A stretch of 64,000 nt of DNA from Nocardioides faecalis (GCF_018388425.1 NZ_CP074406.1:1550001-1614000); one strand, 5' to 3'. Counted from the first letter of the stretch, positions 44,526 to 55,799 are shown. The notes: generated by a model not told the origin, from the letters alone. Numbers and translations: made by a program.

Positions 44526-45050
44526 ATGAGCACTCCTGCCGGCCGCATGGTCACCGCTGTCGCCGCCGTCGCCGAGAACGGCGTGATCGGCGACGGCGAG
44601 AACATCCCGTGGCACCTGCCCGCGGACTTCGCGCACTTCAAGGCCACCACGATGGGCCACGTGCTGATCCTGGGCCGCACCACCCACGAGGGCATCGGCC
44701 GGCCGCTGCCGGGCCGGGAGACCATCGTGCTGACCCGCGACCCGGACTGGAGCGCCGAGGGGGTGCACGTGGCCCACGACGTGCTCTCCGCGCTCAAGCT
44801 GGCCGACGAGCTGCTGGCCGGGTCGCCCGACGAGCGGCAGGTGATGGTCGGCGGCGGCGGCCACGTGTACGCCGCCCTGATGCCCTACACCGACGAGCAG
44901 GTCATCTCGGAGATCCCGGTGTCGCCGGAGGGACAGACCCGCTACCCCGAGATCAACCGGCGGCGCTGGCGCGAGGTGCGCCGGGAGCCACGTGAGGGCT
45001 TCACCGTCGTGTGGTGGGAGCGGGTCTTCGCCTGCGGCGGAGTCGGCTGA
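44526..45050 (+). CDS. dfrA: Dihydrofolate reductase
   Basis: This 174-residue enzyme regenerates tetrahydrofolate after ThyA. It shows AVAENGVIGDGENIPWHLPADFAHFK, the NADPH loop ILGRTTHEGIGRPLPGRE and MVGGGGHVYAALM. It is cotranscribed with thyA (20-bp gap). The C-terminus is short and normal. Confidence 0.94.
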   Translation: MSTPAGRMVTAVAAVAENGVIGDGENIPWHLPADFAHFKATTMGHVLILGRTTHEGIGRPLPGRETIVLTRDPDWSAEGVHVAHDVLSALKLADELLAGSPDERQVMVGGGGHVYAALMPYTDEQVISEIPVSPEGQTRYPEINRRRWREVRREPREGFTVVWWERVFACGGVG

Positions 45051-45175
45051 GACCGCAAGGCCGTCGGCCGGCGGGCCGCGCGACAGGTCCGGGATGGTGG
45101 CGCAGGTCGCACGCCACCGGCGCCCCCGGACCGGTCCCGAGACCCGACTCACCGGCGGACTGGCAGGGTGGAGCC

Positions 45176-46114
45176 ATGGAGCTTCGCGTCTTCACCGAAC
45201 CGCAGCAGGGTGCCACCTACGACGACCTCCTGGCCGTCGCCCGGACCAGCGAGGAGCTGGGCTTCGGCGCCTTCTTCCGCAGCGACCACTACCTGCACAT
45301 GAGCGGCGACGGGCTGCCCGGCTCCACCGACGCCTGGACCACCCTGGCCGGCCTGGCCCGCGACACCTCGACGATCCGGCTGGGCACGCTGATGACGTCG
45401 GCGACGTTCCGCCACCCCGGCGTGCTGGCCATCCAGGTCGCCCAGGTCGACCAGATGAGCGGCGGTCGGATCGAGCTCGGACTCGGCGCCGGCTGGTTCG
45501 ATGCCGAGCACACCGCCTACGGCATCCCGTTCCCCGACACCGCGGAGCGCTTCGACCGCTACGCCGAGCAGCTCGAGCTCATCACAGGCCTGTGGTCCAC
45601 CCCCGTCGGGGAACGCTACGACTTCGCCGGCGAGCACTACCAGCTCACGGACAGCCCCGCCCTGCCCAAGCCGACCCAGACCACCGGGCGCCGCGGCGGC
45701 CCGCCGATCCTGATCGGCGGCAAGGGCGCGCGTCGTACCCCGGCCCTGGCCGCGGCGTACGCCGACGAGTTCAACCTGCCGTTCGTGGACGAGGAGTTCA
45801 CCGCGCTGCAGTTCGGCCGGGTGCGCCGCGCCGCCGAGGAGATCGACCGCGACCCCGCCACGATCACCTGGTCCAACGCGCTGGTGCTCTGCGTCGGCTC
45901 CGACGAGGCCGAGATCGCCCGCCGCGCCGCCGCGATCGGCCGCGAGCCCGACGAGCTGCGCCTCAACGGCCTGGCCGGGACGCCGGAGGAGGTCGTGGAG
46001 AAGATCAAGCGCTTCGAGGCGCTCGGCGCGCAGCGCATCTACCTGCAGGTGCTCGACCTCGCCGACCTCGACCACCTGCGCCTGGTGGCCGCGGAGGTCA
46101 TGCCGCACGTGTGA
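45176..46114 (+). CDS. LLM-class F420-dependent oxidoreductase
   Basis: This 312-residue luciferase-like protein has FGAFFRSDHYLHM, STIRLGTLMTSATFRHPGVLA, MSGGRIELGLGAGWFDAEH and GGPPILIGGKGARRTPALAA, the pattern of the TIGR03560-like F420 group. The substrate is unknown. ATG 45176 has GGTGGAG upstream. It sits among housekeeping genes and has no regulon box, unlike the LLM gene at 7125. Confidence 0.88.
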   Translation: MELRVFTEPQQGATYDDLLAVARTSEELGFGAFFRSDHYLHMSGDGLPGSTDAWTTLAGLARDTSTIRLGTLMTSATFRHPGVLAIQVAQVDQMSGGRIELGLGAGWFDAEHTAYGIPFPDTAERFDRYAEQLELITGLWSTPVGERYDFAGEHYQLTDSPALPKPTQTTGRRGGPPILIGGKGARRTPALAAAYADEFNLPFVDEEFTALQFGRVRRAAEEIDRDPATITWSNALVLCVGSDEAEIARRAAAIGREPDELRLNGLAGTPEEVVEKIKRFEALGAQRIYLQVLDLADLDHLRLVAAEVMPHV

Positions 46115-46120
46115 GCGACC

Positions 46121-46162
46121 CGCCTCGCGCCGGGGTGGCCTCGCCCGCCCCGGCGCGAGGCG
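46121..46162. terminator. Terminator hairpin after the LLM gene
   Basis: A perfect 15-bp stem (CGCCTCGCGCCGGGG and complement) with a 12-nt loop follows the stop at 46114. There is no T tract. Confidence 0.7.
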
Positions 46163-46218
46163 GCGCCGACACCCCGGCGAGGCAGGATCGCAGCGGGCAG
46201 GGCGATAGGCTTCCTGGC

Positions 46219-47105
46219 ATGACTTCTGCACCCTTCGGCACCGTGCTGACCGCCATGGTCACGCCGTTCCTCGCGGACGGCTCCGTCGACCTGGACGGCG
46301 TGCAGAAGGTGGCCAAGCACCTGGTGGACAACGGCAACGACGGCATCGTCGTCTCCGGCACCACCGGCGAGTCGCCGACCACCACCGGCGCGGAGGACGG
46401 CGAGACCCTCGCCGCGGTCAAGGACGCCGTCGGCGACCGCGCCAAGATCGTCGCCGGTGTCGGCACCAACGACACCCGCCACTCCGTCGAGCTGGCCCAG
46501 CAGGCCGCCAAGGTCGGCGCCGACGGGCTGCTGCTCGTCACCCCGTACTACAACAAGCCCAGCCAGGCCGGCGTGCTCAACCACTTCCGCCAGGTCGTCG
46601 ACGCCACCGACGTGCCGGTGATGCTGTACGACGTCCCCGGCCGCACCGGCACCAAGATCGCCCTCGACACCTACCGGGCCACGGCCGGGTGGGAGACGGT
46701 GATCGCGGTCAAGGACGCCACCGGCGACCTCGCCCGCACCGCCCAGCTGGTCGACCTCGGCTACGCCGTCTACTCCGGCGACGACGTCAACACCCTGGGC
46801 TACCTCGCCTACGGCGCCGTCGGTGTCGTCTCGGTCGCCGCCCACGTGGCCGGCAACCAGATCCGGGCGATGATCGAGGCCTTCGGTGCCGGCGACCACG
46901 CCGAGGCGCTGCGGATCCACACCTCGCTGGTGCCCGCGTTCGAGGCCGTGATGGGCGTGGCGAACTACGGCGCCACCACCGCCAAGGGCGCCATGGAGCT
47001 GCTCGGCGTGCTCGACAACCGTGCCGTCCGCTCGCCGCTCGTGCAGCTCGACGAGGCCGAGGTCGCCGCCCTGCGCACCGGTCTCGAGGCCGCAGGTCTG
47101 CTCTG

Positions 47106-47106
<1 letters not shown>
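46219..47106 (+). CDS. dapA: 4-Hydroxy-tetrahydrodipicolinate synthase
   Basis: This 295-residue aldolase condenses pyruvate with aspartate semialdehyde for lysine and diaminopimelate synthesis. It has the Schiff-base Lys165 (VIAVKDATGD), Tyr137 (MLYDVPGRTG) and the Thr pair in VSGTTGESPT. ATG 46219 follows TAGGCT by 7 bp, leaderless style. The stop shares one base with the rnj start, the dapA-rnj arrangement usual in actinobacteria. Confidence 0.96.
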
Positions 47107-48791
<1,685 letters not shown>

Positions 48792-48923
48792 CCGCTCGGC
48801 CCTTGTGGCTCGGCGAATCGACTCTTACGGCTCCGCGAATCGACCCTTGTGGTGGGTCGAATCGCCTCCTGTGGTCCAGCGAGTCACCCGTGAGGGCTGA
48901 CCGAGTCGCTCGTTGCGGTCGTG
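48792..48923 (+). repeat. 22-bp tandem repeat array, forward
   Basis: Six contiguous units of exactly 22 bp start immediately after the rnj stop. The clearest begin CGAATCG or CGAGTC and carry a TTGTGG or TGTGGTCC block near the end (units at 48814, 48836, 48858, 48880 and 48902; the first, at 48792, is degenerate). Units differ at many positions, and there are no spacers. Confidence 0.75.
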
Positions 48924-48988
48924 GGCGTCGTACGACGACCGGCGCCGCCGGTACGACGTACGCACGGTCGGCCACGGTCGACCTCTCG

Positions 48989-49076
48989 CCGGACCACCAG
49001 AGGTGACTCAGCGGACCACAACTGGTGATTCGACGGACCACGAGGGGTGATTCGACGCCCCACCAGGTGTTGTCCC
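48989..49076 (-). repeat. 22-bp tandem repeat array, inverted
   Basis: Three good units (48989-49010, 49011-49032, 49033-49054) and a degenerate fourth (49055-49076) read, on the minus strand, CGAATCACC...GTGGTCC, the same repeat as at 48792-48923 but facing it. The array covers the 3' end of the cydDC gene and supplies its stop codon. Confidence 0.75.
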
Positions 49077-52000
49077 CGACCCCGGGGCTCCGACGGACTC
49101 TCCGGTGGCGGTGAGCTCGAGGACGTGGTCCATCGCAGCGAGGCCTACACCGTCGTGGGTGATCCACAGCAGGCTGCGGGGCGCGGTGCCCTGGGTCGAG
49201 GCGGCGAGCAGGTCGTCGGCGACGGCACGGGCGGTCGCGGCGTCCAGGTGGGCGGTCGGCTCGTCGAGCACCAGGACGGGCTTGTCGGCCAGCAGCGCCC
49301 GGGCCAGGCCGAGCCGGGCCCGCTCGCCGCCGGAGACCGCGGCGCCACCCTCACCGATCCGGGTGGCCATGCCGCGGGGCAGCGCGTCCAGCCAGGCACC
49401 GAGGTGCGCGGCCCGCAGGGCGGCAGCGACGGCGGCGTCGTCCGCGTCGGGCCGGGCGAGGCGGACGTTCTCCACCACGCTCGAGGCGAACACGTAGGGG
49501 TCGTCGTCGATCAGCCCGACCCGCTCGCGCACCGCCGCCATCGTCAGCTCGTCGACGTCGATGCCGGCGACCGTGTGCCGGCCGGCCTGCACCGGCAAGA
49601 AGCGCATCAGCACCGCCGCCAGCGTCGACTTGCCGGAGCCCGAGGGGCCGGTGACGCCGATCCGGACGCCGGGCTCCAGGTCCAGGTCAAGGTGGCGCAG
49701 CACGGTGCGCTCGTCCCAGCCGGCGGCCGCGTCCTGCAGCCGGACGGGGACTGGTCCGGCGCCGAGCGGGACCGGGTGCGCGGGGTCGGTGACCGCCGGG
49801 GTGCGTGCGGTCAGCTCGGCGAGCCGCTCGCCGGCGGCGCGGGTGCGCACCTGCAGCGCGCCGGCGTCGGCCAGCGGGCCGGTGACGTCGGCCATTGCCA
49901 GCGGCACCAGCACCAGCAGCGCGAGCATCGGCGCCGAGATCTCGCCGGCCTCCAGCGGCCCGGCGCCCACGGCGGCCGCCCCGACCACACCGAGCCCGGC
50001 GCTGAGCACGACCAGTGCCCGGGCGCTCGCGACCGCGGTCGCCGAAGCGGTCGCGGCGCGGGACAGGGTGTGGGTGAGTTGGGTCAACCGGGCCAGCACG
50101 CTGCCGGTCGCCTGCCACAGCACCAGCTGGCGCGCGGAGCCGAGCGCGTCGTGCACGTCGCGGCCGAGCTCCCCGCGCGCCCGGACGAGCGTGGGCTCGG
50201 CCCGCCCGGCCCCGAACCGGGCCAGCCAGAACACCGGTGCCCCGACGAGGACGACCCCGCCGATCACGAGGGCCGCCACAGGCAGCAGCCACGCGGTGAA
50301 CCCGATCGCGATCACCCCGACGCCGACCCAGGTCCACAGCGGGATCCGGACCCGCAGCCGGTCGTCGAGCAGCGCGTCCACGTCGTCGACCAGCCCGGAC
50401 AGCGCCTCGCCGCGCCGCCCGGTGCGCGCGGGCACCAGGGGGACGAGGGCGCCGTACAGCCCGGCCCGGCGCTCGGCGAGCTCGCCGAGCGCGACGTCGT
50501 GCGAGACCAGCCGCTCGGCGTAGCGCAGCACCGGCCGCGCCAGGCCGAACGTGCGCACGCCCACGATCGCCAGCGTCAGCATCATCACCGGCGGCTGCTC
50601 GGCCGAGCGGGCGATCAGCCAGCCGGCGGTCGCGGTCAACGCCACGCCCGAGACCGAGGCCAGCACGCTGAGCACCACGGCCAGCGGCCACCGCCCCCGT
50701 CGTACGACGTCCTGCTCGTCCTTCGCCGCCGCGGCCTCGCGCTCGGTCTGGTCCCGGGCGCCCGCCGGCCGGGTGCCGACCGACTGCGGCACACGGTGCG
50801 GCACGGGTGCCGGCGCGGGCGCGGTGGCCCCGGCCGCAGCGGCCAGGTCGAGAGACCCCGCGGTGCGACCCGACGCCACCGCAGCGACCGCGTCGATCGC
50901 CGGCTCCGCCCGGAGACCAGCACCGGCCGGCTCAGCACCGGCCTGCTCGGTAGCGGCCGGCTCGGCGCCGGGCACTGCCAGCACGTGGTCGGCGGCGTCG
51001 ACGAGCGCGGCACGGTGCGCGACGGCGATGACGCAGCGGGTGCGGGCGAGGTCGCGCAGGGTCTCGACGAGCACCTGCTCGGTCTCGGCGTCGAGGTGCG
51101 CGGTGGGCTCGTCGAGCACCACCACGGGCCGGTCCGCCAGCACGACCCGGGCCAGCGCCAGCCGGGCGCGCTGACCGGCGGAGAGTCCGGCACCGTCGTC
51201 GCCCAGCGGGGTGGCGAGGCCCTGGGGCAGCGCCGTGACCGTCTCGGCCAGGTGCACCGCCTCGAGGGCGCGCCACAGGTCCGCGTCTGTGGCCTCGGGG
51301 TCGGCGATCCGCAGGTTCTCGGCGACGGTGCCCGGGGTCAGCCAGGGCCGCTGCGGCACCTGCGCGACCCGGGTGCGCCACTCGGCGAGGACGTCCGCGC
51401 CGGCGAGGACCTCCTCGCCGTACCGGATCCGGCCGGCGGCGGGGGAGAGCTCACCGAGGACGGCCTGCAGCAGCGTCGACTTCCCGCTGCCCGAGGGGCC
51501 GGTGATCACGGTCAGGCCGGTGGGCTCGATGCGGGCGCTGAGCCCACGCACCACCGGCTCCCGGTCGGGCCAGGCGAGGTCGAGGTCCTCCAGCACGAGG
51601 TCCCCCCGCTGCGGCAGCCCCGCGGACGCCGCAGCCCCAGCAGCACGGGCACCGGCAGCGGCAGTCTGGGAAGGGGCGCCGCCGTCGGCGGCGAGCTCGG
51701 TCAGCTCGTGGATGGCCTCGAAGGTGGCGGTGCCCTCTGCGGCGGCGTGGAACTCGGCGCCGACGCGACGCAAGGGCCAGTACGCCTCGGGCGCCAGCAG
51801 CAGGACGATGAGTGCGGTCTGCAGGTCCAGGCCACCGGCGGCGAGCCGGAGCCCGACGAGCACGGCGACGAGGGCCACCGAGATGGTGGCGATGAGCTCG
51901 AGGACGGCTGAGGAGGCGAAGGCCAGCTTCAGCGTCTCCAGCGTGGCCTTGCGGTAGCGGTGCGTCACGGTGCGCACGGTGGCCACCTGTGCCTCGCCGC

Positions 52001-52631
52001 GGTTGTTCGCCACCAGCGTGGGCAGTCCGCGGACCACGTCGAGGAAGTGCCCGGCGAGGTCGGCCATGCGGCGCCACTGCCGGTCCGCACGGTCACGGGT
52101 GGTGAGGCCGATGAGGACGGCGAAGACCGGGACCAGCGGCAAGGTGAGCAGCACGACGAGGGCCGCCCACAGGTCGGTGACCGCGATCGCGACGAGGGTC
52201 ATCGCGGGCAGCACACCGGCCAGCACCAGCGTCGGCAGGTAGCGGGTGAGGTAAGGCTCGACGGCGCCCGCGCCGCGGGTGACGAGCGCGGTCAGCTCGC
52301 CGGTGCGGCGCGCGGCCGCCGTGTGCGGGGGCAACGTCAGCGCCGCCCGGGTGGCGGTGACGCGCAGGTGCTCGCCGACCCTGGCCGAGGCGCGGGCGGC
52401 GGCCACATCGACCGCCCACCCGGCCACGGCCCGGCCGGCGGTGATCGCCAGCAGCCAGCCGGCGGCGCCCTGCCAGGCGCCGCCGGCGAGCAGCCGGGCG
52501 ATGAGCACCGCCACGGCGTAGGCCTGCGCGATCACCAGGACGGCCACCACGACGTTGCCGGCCAGGACCACGCTCAGGGGAGCCTTGGCGACTCCCAGGT
52601 GGCGTCGGACCCGCGCGTCCAACGGCCTCAT
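49008..52631 (-). CDS. cydDC: Fused CydD-CydC ABC transporter for cytochrome bd assembly
   Basis: This 1207-residue protein joins two ABC exporter half-transporters. Each has a six-helix membrane domain and an ATPase with Walker A GPSGSGKST (near residues 377 and 997). Signatures are LSAGQRARLALARV in the first half and VSGGERARLGLARAL in the second. An Ala/Pro/Glu-rich linker lies at about 560-650. CydDC exports thiols needed for haem insertion into cytochrome bd. In E. coli these are two proteins; the fusion is common in actinobacteria. The ATG overlaps the cydB stop by 4 bp. The last 20 or so residues (including HPSWSVESPVVV) are encoded by the 22-bp repeat and are probably not functional. 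Confidence 0.94.
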   Translation of the reverse strand: MRPLDARVRRHLGVAKAPLSVVLAGNVVVAVLVIAQAYAVAVLIARLLAGGAWQGAAGWLLAITAGRAVAGWAVDVAAARASARVGEHLRVTATRAALTLPPHTAAARRTGELTALVTRGAGAVEPYLTRYLPTLVLAGVLPAMTLVAIAVTDLWAALVVLLTLPLVPVFAVLIGLTTRDRADRQWRRMADLAGHFLDVVRGLPTLVANNRGEAQVATVRTVTHRYRKATLETLKLAFASSAVLELIATISVALVAVLVGLRLAAGGLDLQTALIVLLLAPEAYWPLRRVGAEFHAAAEGTATFEAIHELTELAADGGAPSQTAAAGARAAGAAASAGLPQRGDLVLEDLDLAWPDREPVVRGLSARIEPTGLTVITGPSGSGKSTLLQAVLGELSPAAGRIRYGEEVLAGADVLAEWRTRVAQVPQRPWLTPGTVAENLRIADPEATDADLWRALEAVHLAETVTALPQGLATPLGDDGAGLSAGQRARLALARVVLADRPVVVLDEPTAHLDAETEQVLVETLRDLARTRCVIAVAHRAALVDAADHVLAVPGAEPAATEQAGAEPAGAGLRAEPAIDAVAAVASGRTAGSLDLAAAAGATAPAPAPVPHRVPQSVGTRPAGARDQTEREAAAAKDEQDVVRRGRWPLAVVLSVLASVSGVALTATAGWLIARSAEQPPVMMLTLAIVGVRTFGLARPVLRYAERLVSHDVALGELAERRAGLYGALVPLVPARTGRRGEALSGLVDDVDALLDDRLRVRIPLWTWVGVGVIAIGFTAWLLPVAALVIGGVVLVGAPVFWLARFGAGRAEPTLVRARGELGRDVHDALGSARQLVLWQATGSVLARLTQLTHTLSRAATASATAVASARALVVLSAGLGVVGAAAVGAGPLEAGEISAPMLALLVLVPLAMADVTGPLADAGALQVRTRAAGERLAELTARTPAVTDPAHPVPLGAGPVPVRLQDAAAGWDERTVLRHLDLDLEPGVRIGVTGPSGSGKSTLAAVLMRFLPVQAGRHTVAGIDVDELTMAAVRERVGLIDDDPYVFASSVVENVRLARPDADDAAVAAALRAAHLGAWLDALPRGMATRIGEGGAAVSGGERARLGLARALLADKPVLVLDEPTAHLDAATARAVADDLLAASTQGTAPRSLLWITHDGVGLAAMDHVLELTATGESVGAPGSGTTPGGASNHPSWSVESPVVVR

Positions 52632-53653
52632 GCGGTGCCTGCGACCTCGGCGTGGTCGTCGACCGGGATGTGGTCGGTGGAGATGCGCTTGCGGAACACC
52701 CAGTAGCTCCACGCCTGGTAGCCGAGCACGACCGGGGTGAAGATCGCCGCGACCCAGGTCATGATCTTGAGCGTGTAGGTCGTCGCGGCCGCCGAGGTGG
52801 TGGTCAGCGACCACGCCGGGTCGAGCGACGAGGGCATCACGTCGGGGAACAGCGCCAGGAACAGGCCGGCGACGGCGAGCCCGATCGCGAAGAAGGTGCC
52901 GGTGAACGCCCAGCCCTCCCGGCCCCGCAGCGCGACGGCGATCCCGCCGAGCAGGGCGAGCGCCGCGAGCGTGAACGCCACGCCCGAGGCGAACGAGCCC
53001 GTCTTGGCCTGTGTCCAGAGCAGGAACACGACCGCGGCCAGCGCCGAGGCCAGGCCCAGGCGGATGGCCAGCGCCCGGGCGCGGTGGCGGATCTCGCCGT
53101 CGGTCTTCAGCGCCACGAACATCGCGCCGTGGGTGGCGAAGAGCAGCAGGGTGGTGAGGCCGCCGAGCAGGCCGAACGGGTTGAGCAGGGTGAACAGGTC
53201 GCCGACGTACTCCTTGTCGGCGTCGATCGGGACCCCCGCGACGATGTTGGCGAACGCCACGCCCCACAGCACAGCGGGCACGAAGGAGCCGACGATGATC
53301 GCGATGTCCCAGCGCCGCTTCCAGAACGCTTCGGGACGCTGGTGGCGGTACTCGAAGGCGACGCCGCGCACGATCAGCGCGAGCAGGATGAGCAGCAGCG
53401 GCAGGTAGAACCCGCTGAACAACGTGGCGTACCACTCGGGGAAGGCGGCGAACGTGGCGCCGCCGGCGACGAGCAGCCAGACCTCGTTGCCGTCCCAGAC
53501 GGGACCGATCGTGTTGATCATGACGCGCCGCTCGGTCTCGTTGCGGCCGAGGACGGGCAGCAGCATGCCGACACCGAAGTCGAAGCCCTCGAGGACGAAG
53601 TAGCCGACCCAGAGAACGGCGATCAGTATGAACCAGACGGTGGTGAGCTCCAT
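52628..53653 (-). CDS. cydB: Cytochrome bd ubiquinol/menaquinol oxidase subunit II
   Basis: This 341-residue membrane protein has the CydB start (VWFILIAVLWVGYFVLEGFDFGVG), GPVWDGNEVWLLVAGGATFAAFPEWYA and about nine transmembrane helices. It pairs with CydA to reduce oxygen to water. It lies between cydA (31 bp upstream) and cydDC (4-bp overlap) in one operon. Confidence 0.96.
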   Translation of the reverse strand: MELTTVWFILIAVLWVGYFVLEGFDFGVGMLLPVLGRNETERRVMINTIGPVWDGNEVWLLVAGGATFAAFPEWYATLFSGFYLPLLLILLALIVRGVAFEYRHQRPEAFWKRRWDIAIIVGSFVPAVLWGVAFANIVAGVPIDADKEYVGDLFTLLNPFGLLGGLTTLLLFATHGAMFVALKTDGEIRHRARALAIRLGLASALAAVVFLLWTQAKTGSFASGVAFTLAALALLGGIAVALRGREGWAFTGTFFAIGLAVAGLFLALFPDVMPSSLDPAWSLTTTSAAATTYTLKIMTWVAAIFTPVVLGYQAWSYWVFRKRISTDHIPVDDHAEVAGTA

Positions 53654-53684
53654 GGTCTTCCTCTTCTGCGATTCAGCGCCGGGC

Positions 53685-55298
53685 TCAGTACGCGAACGCC
53701 AGCGGGGCGTCGTCGTCGGTGTCGGTGTCCTTGCCGGGGTTCGGTGGCTCGGCGAACGGCTCGGCGCCCTTCTTGACGTAGCGCACGAGCAGCCCGATCT
53801 CGACCACGGCCAGCACGGCGTAGATGCTCACCAGGGCGATCAGCGAGATCCAGGCCTCGGTGAGCGAGACGCCGGGCGAGACCGCGTTCTCGGTGGTCAT
53901 CAGGCCGTAGACCACCCACGGCTGGCGGCCCATCTCGGTGAAGATCCAGCCGGCGGTGCTGGCGAACACCACCATGACCGGGGTGCCCAGCGCCAGCACG
54001 CTCCACCAGCGCGAGGTCGGCGCCCGACCGCGGCGGGTGAGCCACAGCAGCGCGCCGGCGAGCACGGCGGCCGCCACGCCGAGGCCCATCATGAACCGGA
54101 ACGACCAGTAGGCGATCGGGATCACGGGCACGTAGTCGTCGACGGTGTAGTACGCCGCACCGGGGTCGGTGCCGTACTCCTTCTCGTACTTCTCGCGCAG
54201 CGGGTTGATGCCCTCCACGGTGCCGTCGAAGCTGCCGGTGCCCAGGAACGAGAGCAGGCAGGGGACCGTGATGGCGAACTTCTCCTCCTTGCCGTCGGGC
54301 GTGCCGAGGGTGAGGATCGAGAACGGCGCGCACTTGTCCGAGGTCTCGTAGAGACCCTCGGCCGCGGCCATCTTCATGGGCTGCACCTCGGTCATCACCT
54401 TGCCCTGCAGGTCGCCGGTGATGGCGACGGCGAGGCCGGCGATCAGCGTGATCACGGCACCCAGGCGCAGGCCCTTGCGGTACAGCTCGGCGTCGCGCCG
54501 GCGGCTCTCGGCGACCCCGACGGCCGTGCCGCCCTTGGCGCCCTCGTCGGCACCGGTACCAGTGCCGTCCAGCGTGTCGGTTCCGGCTCCGGCGACCGTC
54601 CCCGCCGCGGTCACGGTGACGGCCTCGCCGGCGCGCTCGGCCGCGGCCTCCGCGGCGTCCGCCGCCCGGCGGTTGCGCAGGTAGAGGAAGGCGCAGACAC
54701 CGAGCACGAACGCGCCCGCGGTCATGTAGCAGGCGGTGACCACGTGCGGGAACGCCACGAGCTGGACCTTGTTGAACATCACCGCGCCGAAGTCGGTGAG
54801 CTCGGCGCGCCCGGTCTCGGCGTTGTAGGTGTGCCCGACGGGGTGCTGCATCCACGAGTTCGCAGCCAGGATGAAGTACGCCGAGGCGAGGGTGCCGATG
54901 TGCACCAGCCACATGCACCCGGCGTGCAGGGCGCGGGGGAGCTTGTCCCAGCCGAAGATCCACAGGCCGAGGAACGTCGACTCCAGGAAGAACGCCAGCA
55001 GTCCCTCGATCGCGAGCGGCGCGCCGAAGACGTCGCCGACGAAGCGGCTGTAGTCCGACCAGTTCATCCCGAACTGGAACTCCTGGACGATGCCGGTGAC
55101 GACACCGATGGCGAAGTTGATCAGGAAGAGCTTTCCGAAGAACTTCGTGAGCCGCAGCCAGGCCTCGTCCTTCTTGACCAGCCACAGGGTCTCGAAGACC
55201 GCGATGAGCGCGGACAGGCCGATGGTGATCGGCACGAACAGGAAGTGGTACGCGGTGATGATCCCGAACTGCCACCGCGCGATGTCAACGACCTCCAT
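53685..55298 (-). CDS. cydA: Cytochrome bd oxidase subunit I
   Basis: This 537-residue subunit binds haems b558, b595 and d. It shows RWQFGIITAYHFLFVPITIGLS, QEFQFGMNWSDYSRFVGD, GHTYNAETGRAEL and, in the Q loop, FRFMMGLG. A linker of about 60 residues rich in Ala, Thr and Gly follows the block LGVCAFLYLRNRR, longer than in most relatives. ATG 55298 begins the first helix region. The divergent promoter contains two BlaI-type operators, suggesting that the cyd operon is repressed by the neighbouring regulator. Confidence 0.96.
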   Translation of the reverse strand: MEVVDIARWQFGIITAYHFLFVPITIGLSALIAVFETLWLVKKDEAWLRLTKFFGKLFLINFAIGVVTGIVQEFQFGMNWSDYSRFVGDVFGAPLAIEGLLAFFLESTFLGLWIFGWDKLPRALHAGCMWLVHIGTLASAYFILAANSWMQHPVGHTYNAETGRAELTDFGAVMFNKVQLVAFPHVVTACYMTAGAFVLGVCAFLYLRNRRAADAAEAAAERAGEAVTVTAAGTVAGAGTDTLDGTGTGADEGAKGGTAVGVAESRRRDAELYRKGLRLGAVITLIAGLAVAITGDLQGKVMTEVQPMKMAAAEGLYETSDKCAPFSILTLGTPDGKEEKFAITVPCLLSFLGTGSFDGTVEGINPLREKYEKEYGTDPGAAYYTVDDYVPVIPIAYWSFRFMMGLGVAAAVLAGALLWLTRRGRAPTSRWWSVLALGTPVMVVFASTAGWIFTEMGRQPWVVYGLMTTENAVSPGVSLTEAWISLIALVSIYAVLAVVEIGLLVRYVKKGAEPFAEPPNPGKDTDTDDDAPLAFAY

Positions 55299-55339
55299 GG
55301 CAAGCCTTCCTTGGCTGGGAGAATCTGAGGAGCCAGAAC

Positions 55340-55375
55340 TACTACGCGTCGTAGTAAACCACTACGGAGTGTAGT
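55340..55375. promoter_or_regulatory. Two BlaI/MecI-type operators between cydA and blaI
   Basis: TACTACGCGTCGTAGTA (55340-55356) is a palindrome with 7-bp arms. ACTACGGAGTGTAGT (55361-55375) has ACTAC/GTAGT ends. The TACTAC/GTAGTA half-sites match the known BlaI/MecI operator core. Both lie 30-66 bp before the regulator start and 41-77 bp before the cydA start. Confidence 0.75.
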
Positions 55376-55405
55376 ACGACGCGTTGTCGTGGTTGAATCA
55401 GCGTC

Positions 55406-55789
55406 ATGGTGAGGAAGCGGGCTCAGAAGCTAGGTGATCTGGAGCGGGCGGTCCTCGAGGTGCTGTGGGGTCTGTCTCCCCTCCAGCGTGCCACGGTGCG
55501 GGATGTCCACACAGCGCTGTCGGCTGACCGCGCCATCGCGTACACGACCGTGATGACCGTGCTGGAGCGGCTGGCGCGCAAGGACCTGGTCGACCAGCAC
55601 CGCGACGGTCGCGCCTACAGCTACCGCGCCGCGGCGACGCGCGGTGAGATGACGGCGGAGATGATGCGGGCCACCCTGGACGACTTCGGCTCCGGCGACA
55701 GCCCCGCTGCCCTGGTCGCCTTCGTCGAGGACGCGACCGCAGCCGAGGTGGCGGCCCTGCGCGAGGCCCTGGCACGCCTGGGCCGGTGA
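55406..55789 (+). CDS. BlaI/MecI/CopY family repressor
   Basis: This 127-residue winged-helix repressor has LGDLERAVLEVLWG, the recognition segment AYTTVMTVLERLARKDLV and RAYSYRAAATRGEM. Relatives are inactivated by proteolysis when a BlaR1/MecR1-type M56 sensor is triggered; an M56 gene follows 10 bp downstream. It is divergent from cydA with paired operators between, so it should control itself and the cytochrome bd operon. No beta-lactamase gene is nearby. Confidence 0.92.
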   Translation: MVRKRAQKLGDLERAVLEVLWGLSPLQRATVRDVHTALSADRAIAYTTVMTVLERLARKDLVDQHRDGRAYSYRAAATRGEMTAEMMRATLDDFGSGDSPAALVAFVEDATAAEVAALREALARLGR

Positions 55790-55799
55790 CCACAGGCCG

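Noticed and set aside
48792-49076. CRISPR array
   Set aside because: The 22-bp units are contiguous and divergent, with no spacers, and no cas genes are present.
52631-53435. N-terminal extension of CydDC into cydB
   Set aside because: The frame is open but overlaps cydB coding sequence; the ATG at 52631 overlaps the cydB stop by 4 bp and starts the CydD domain.
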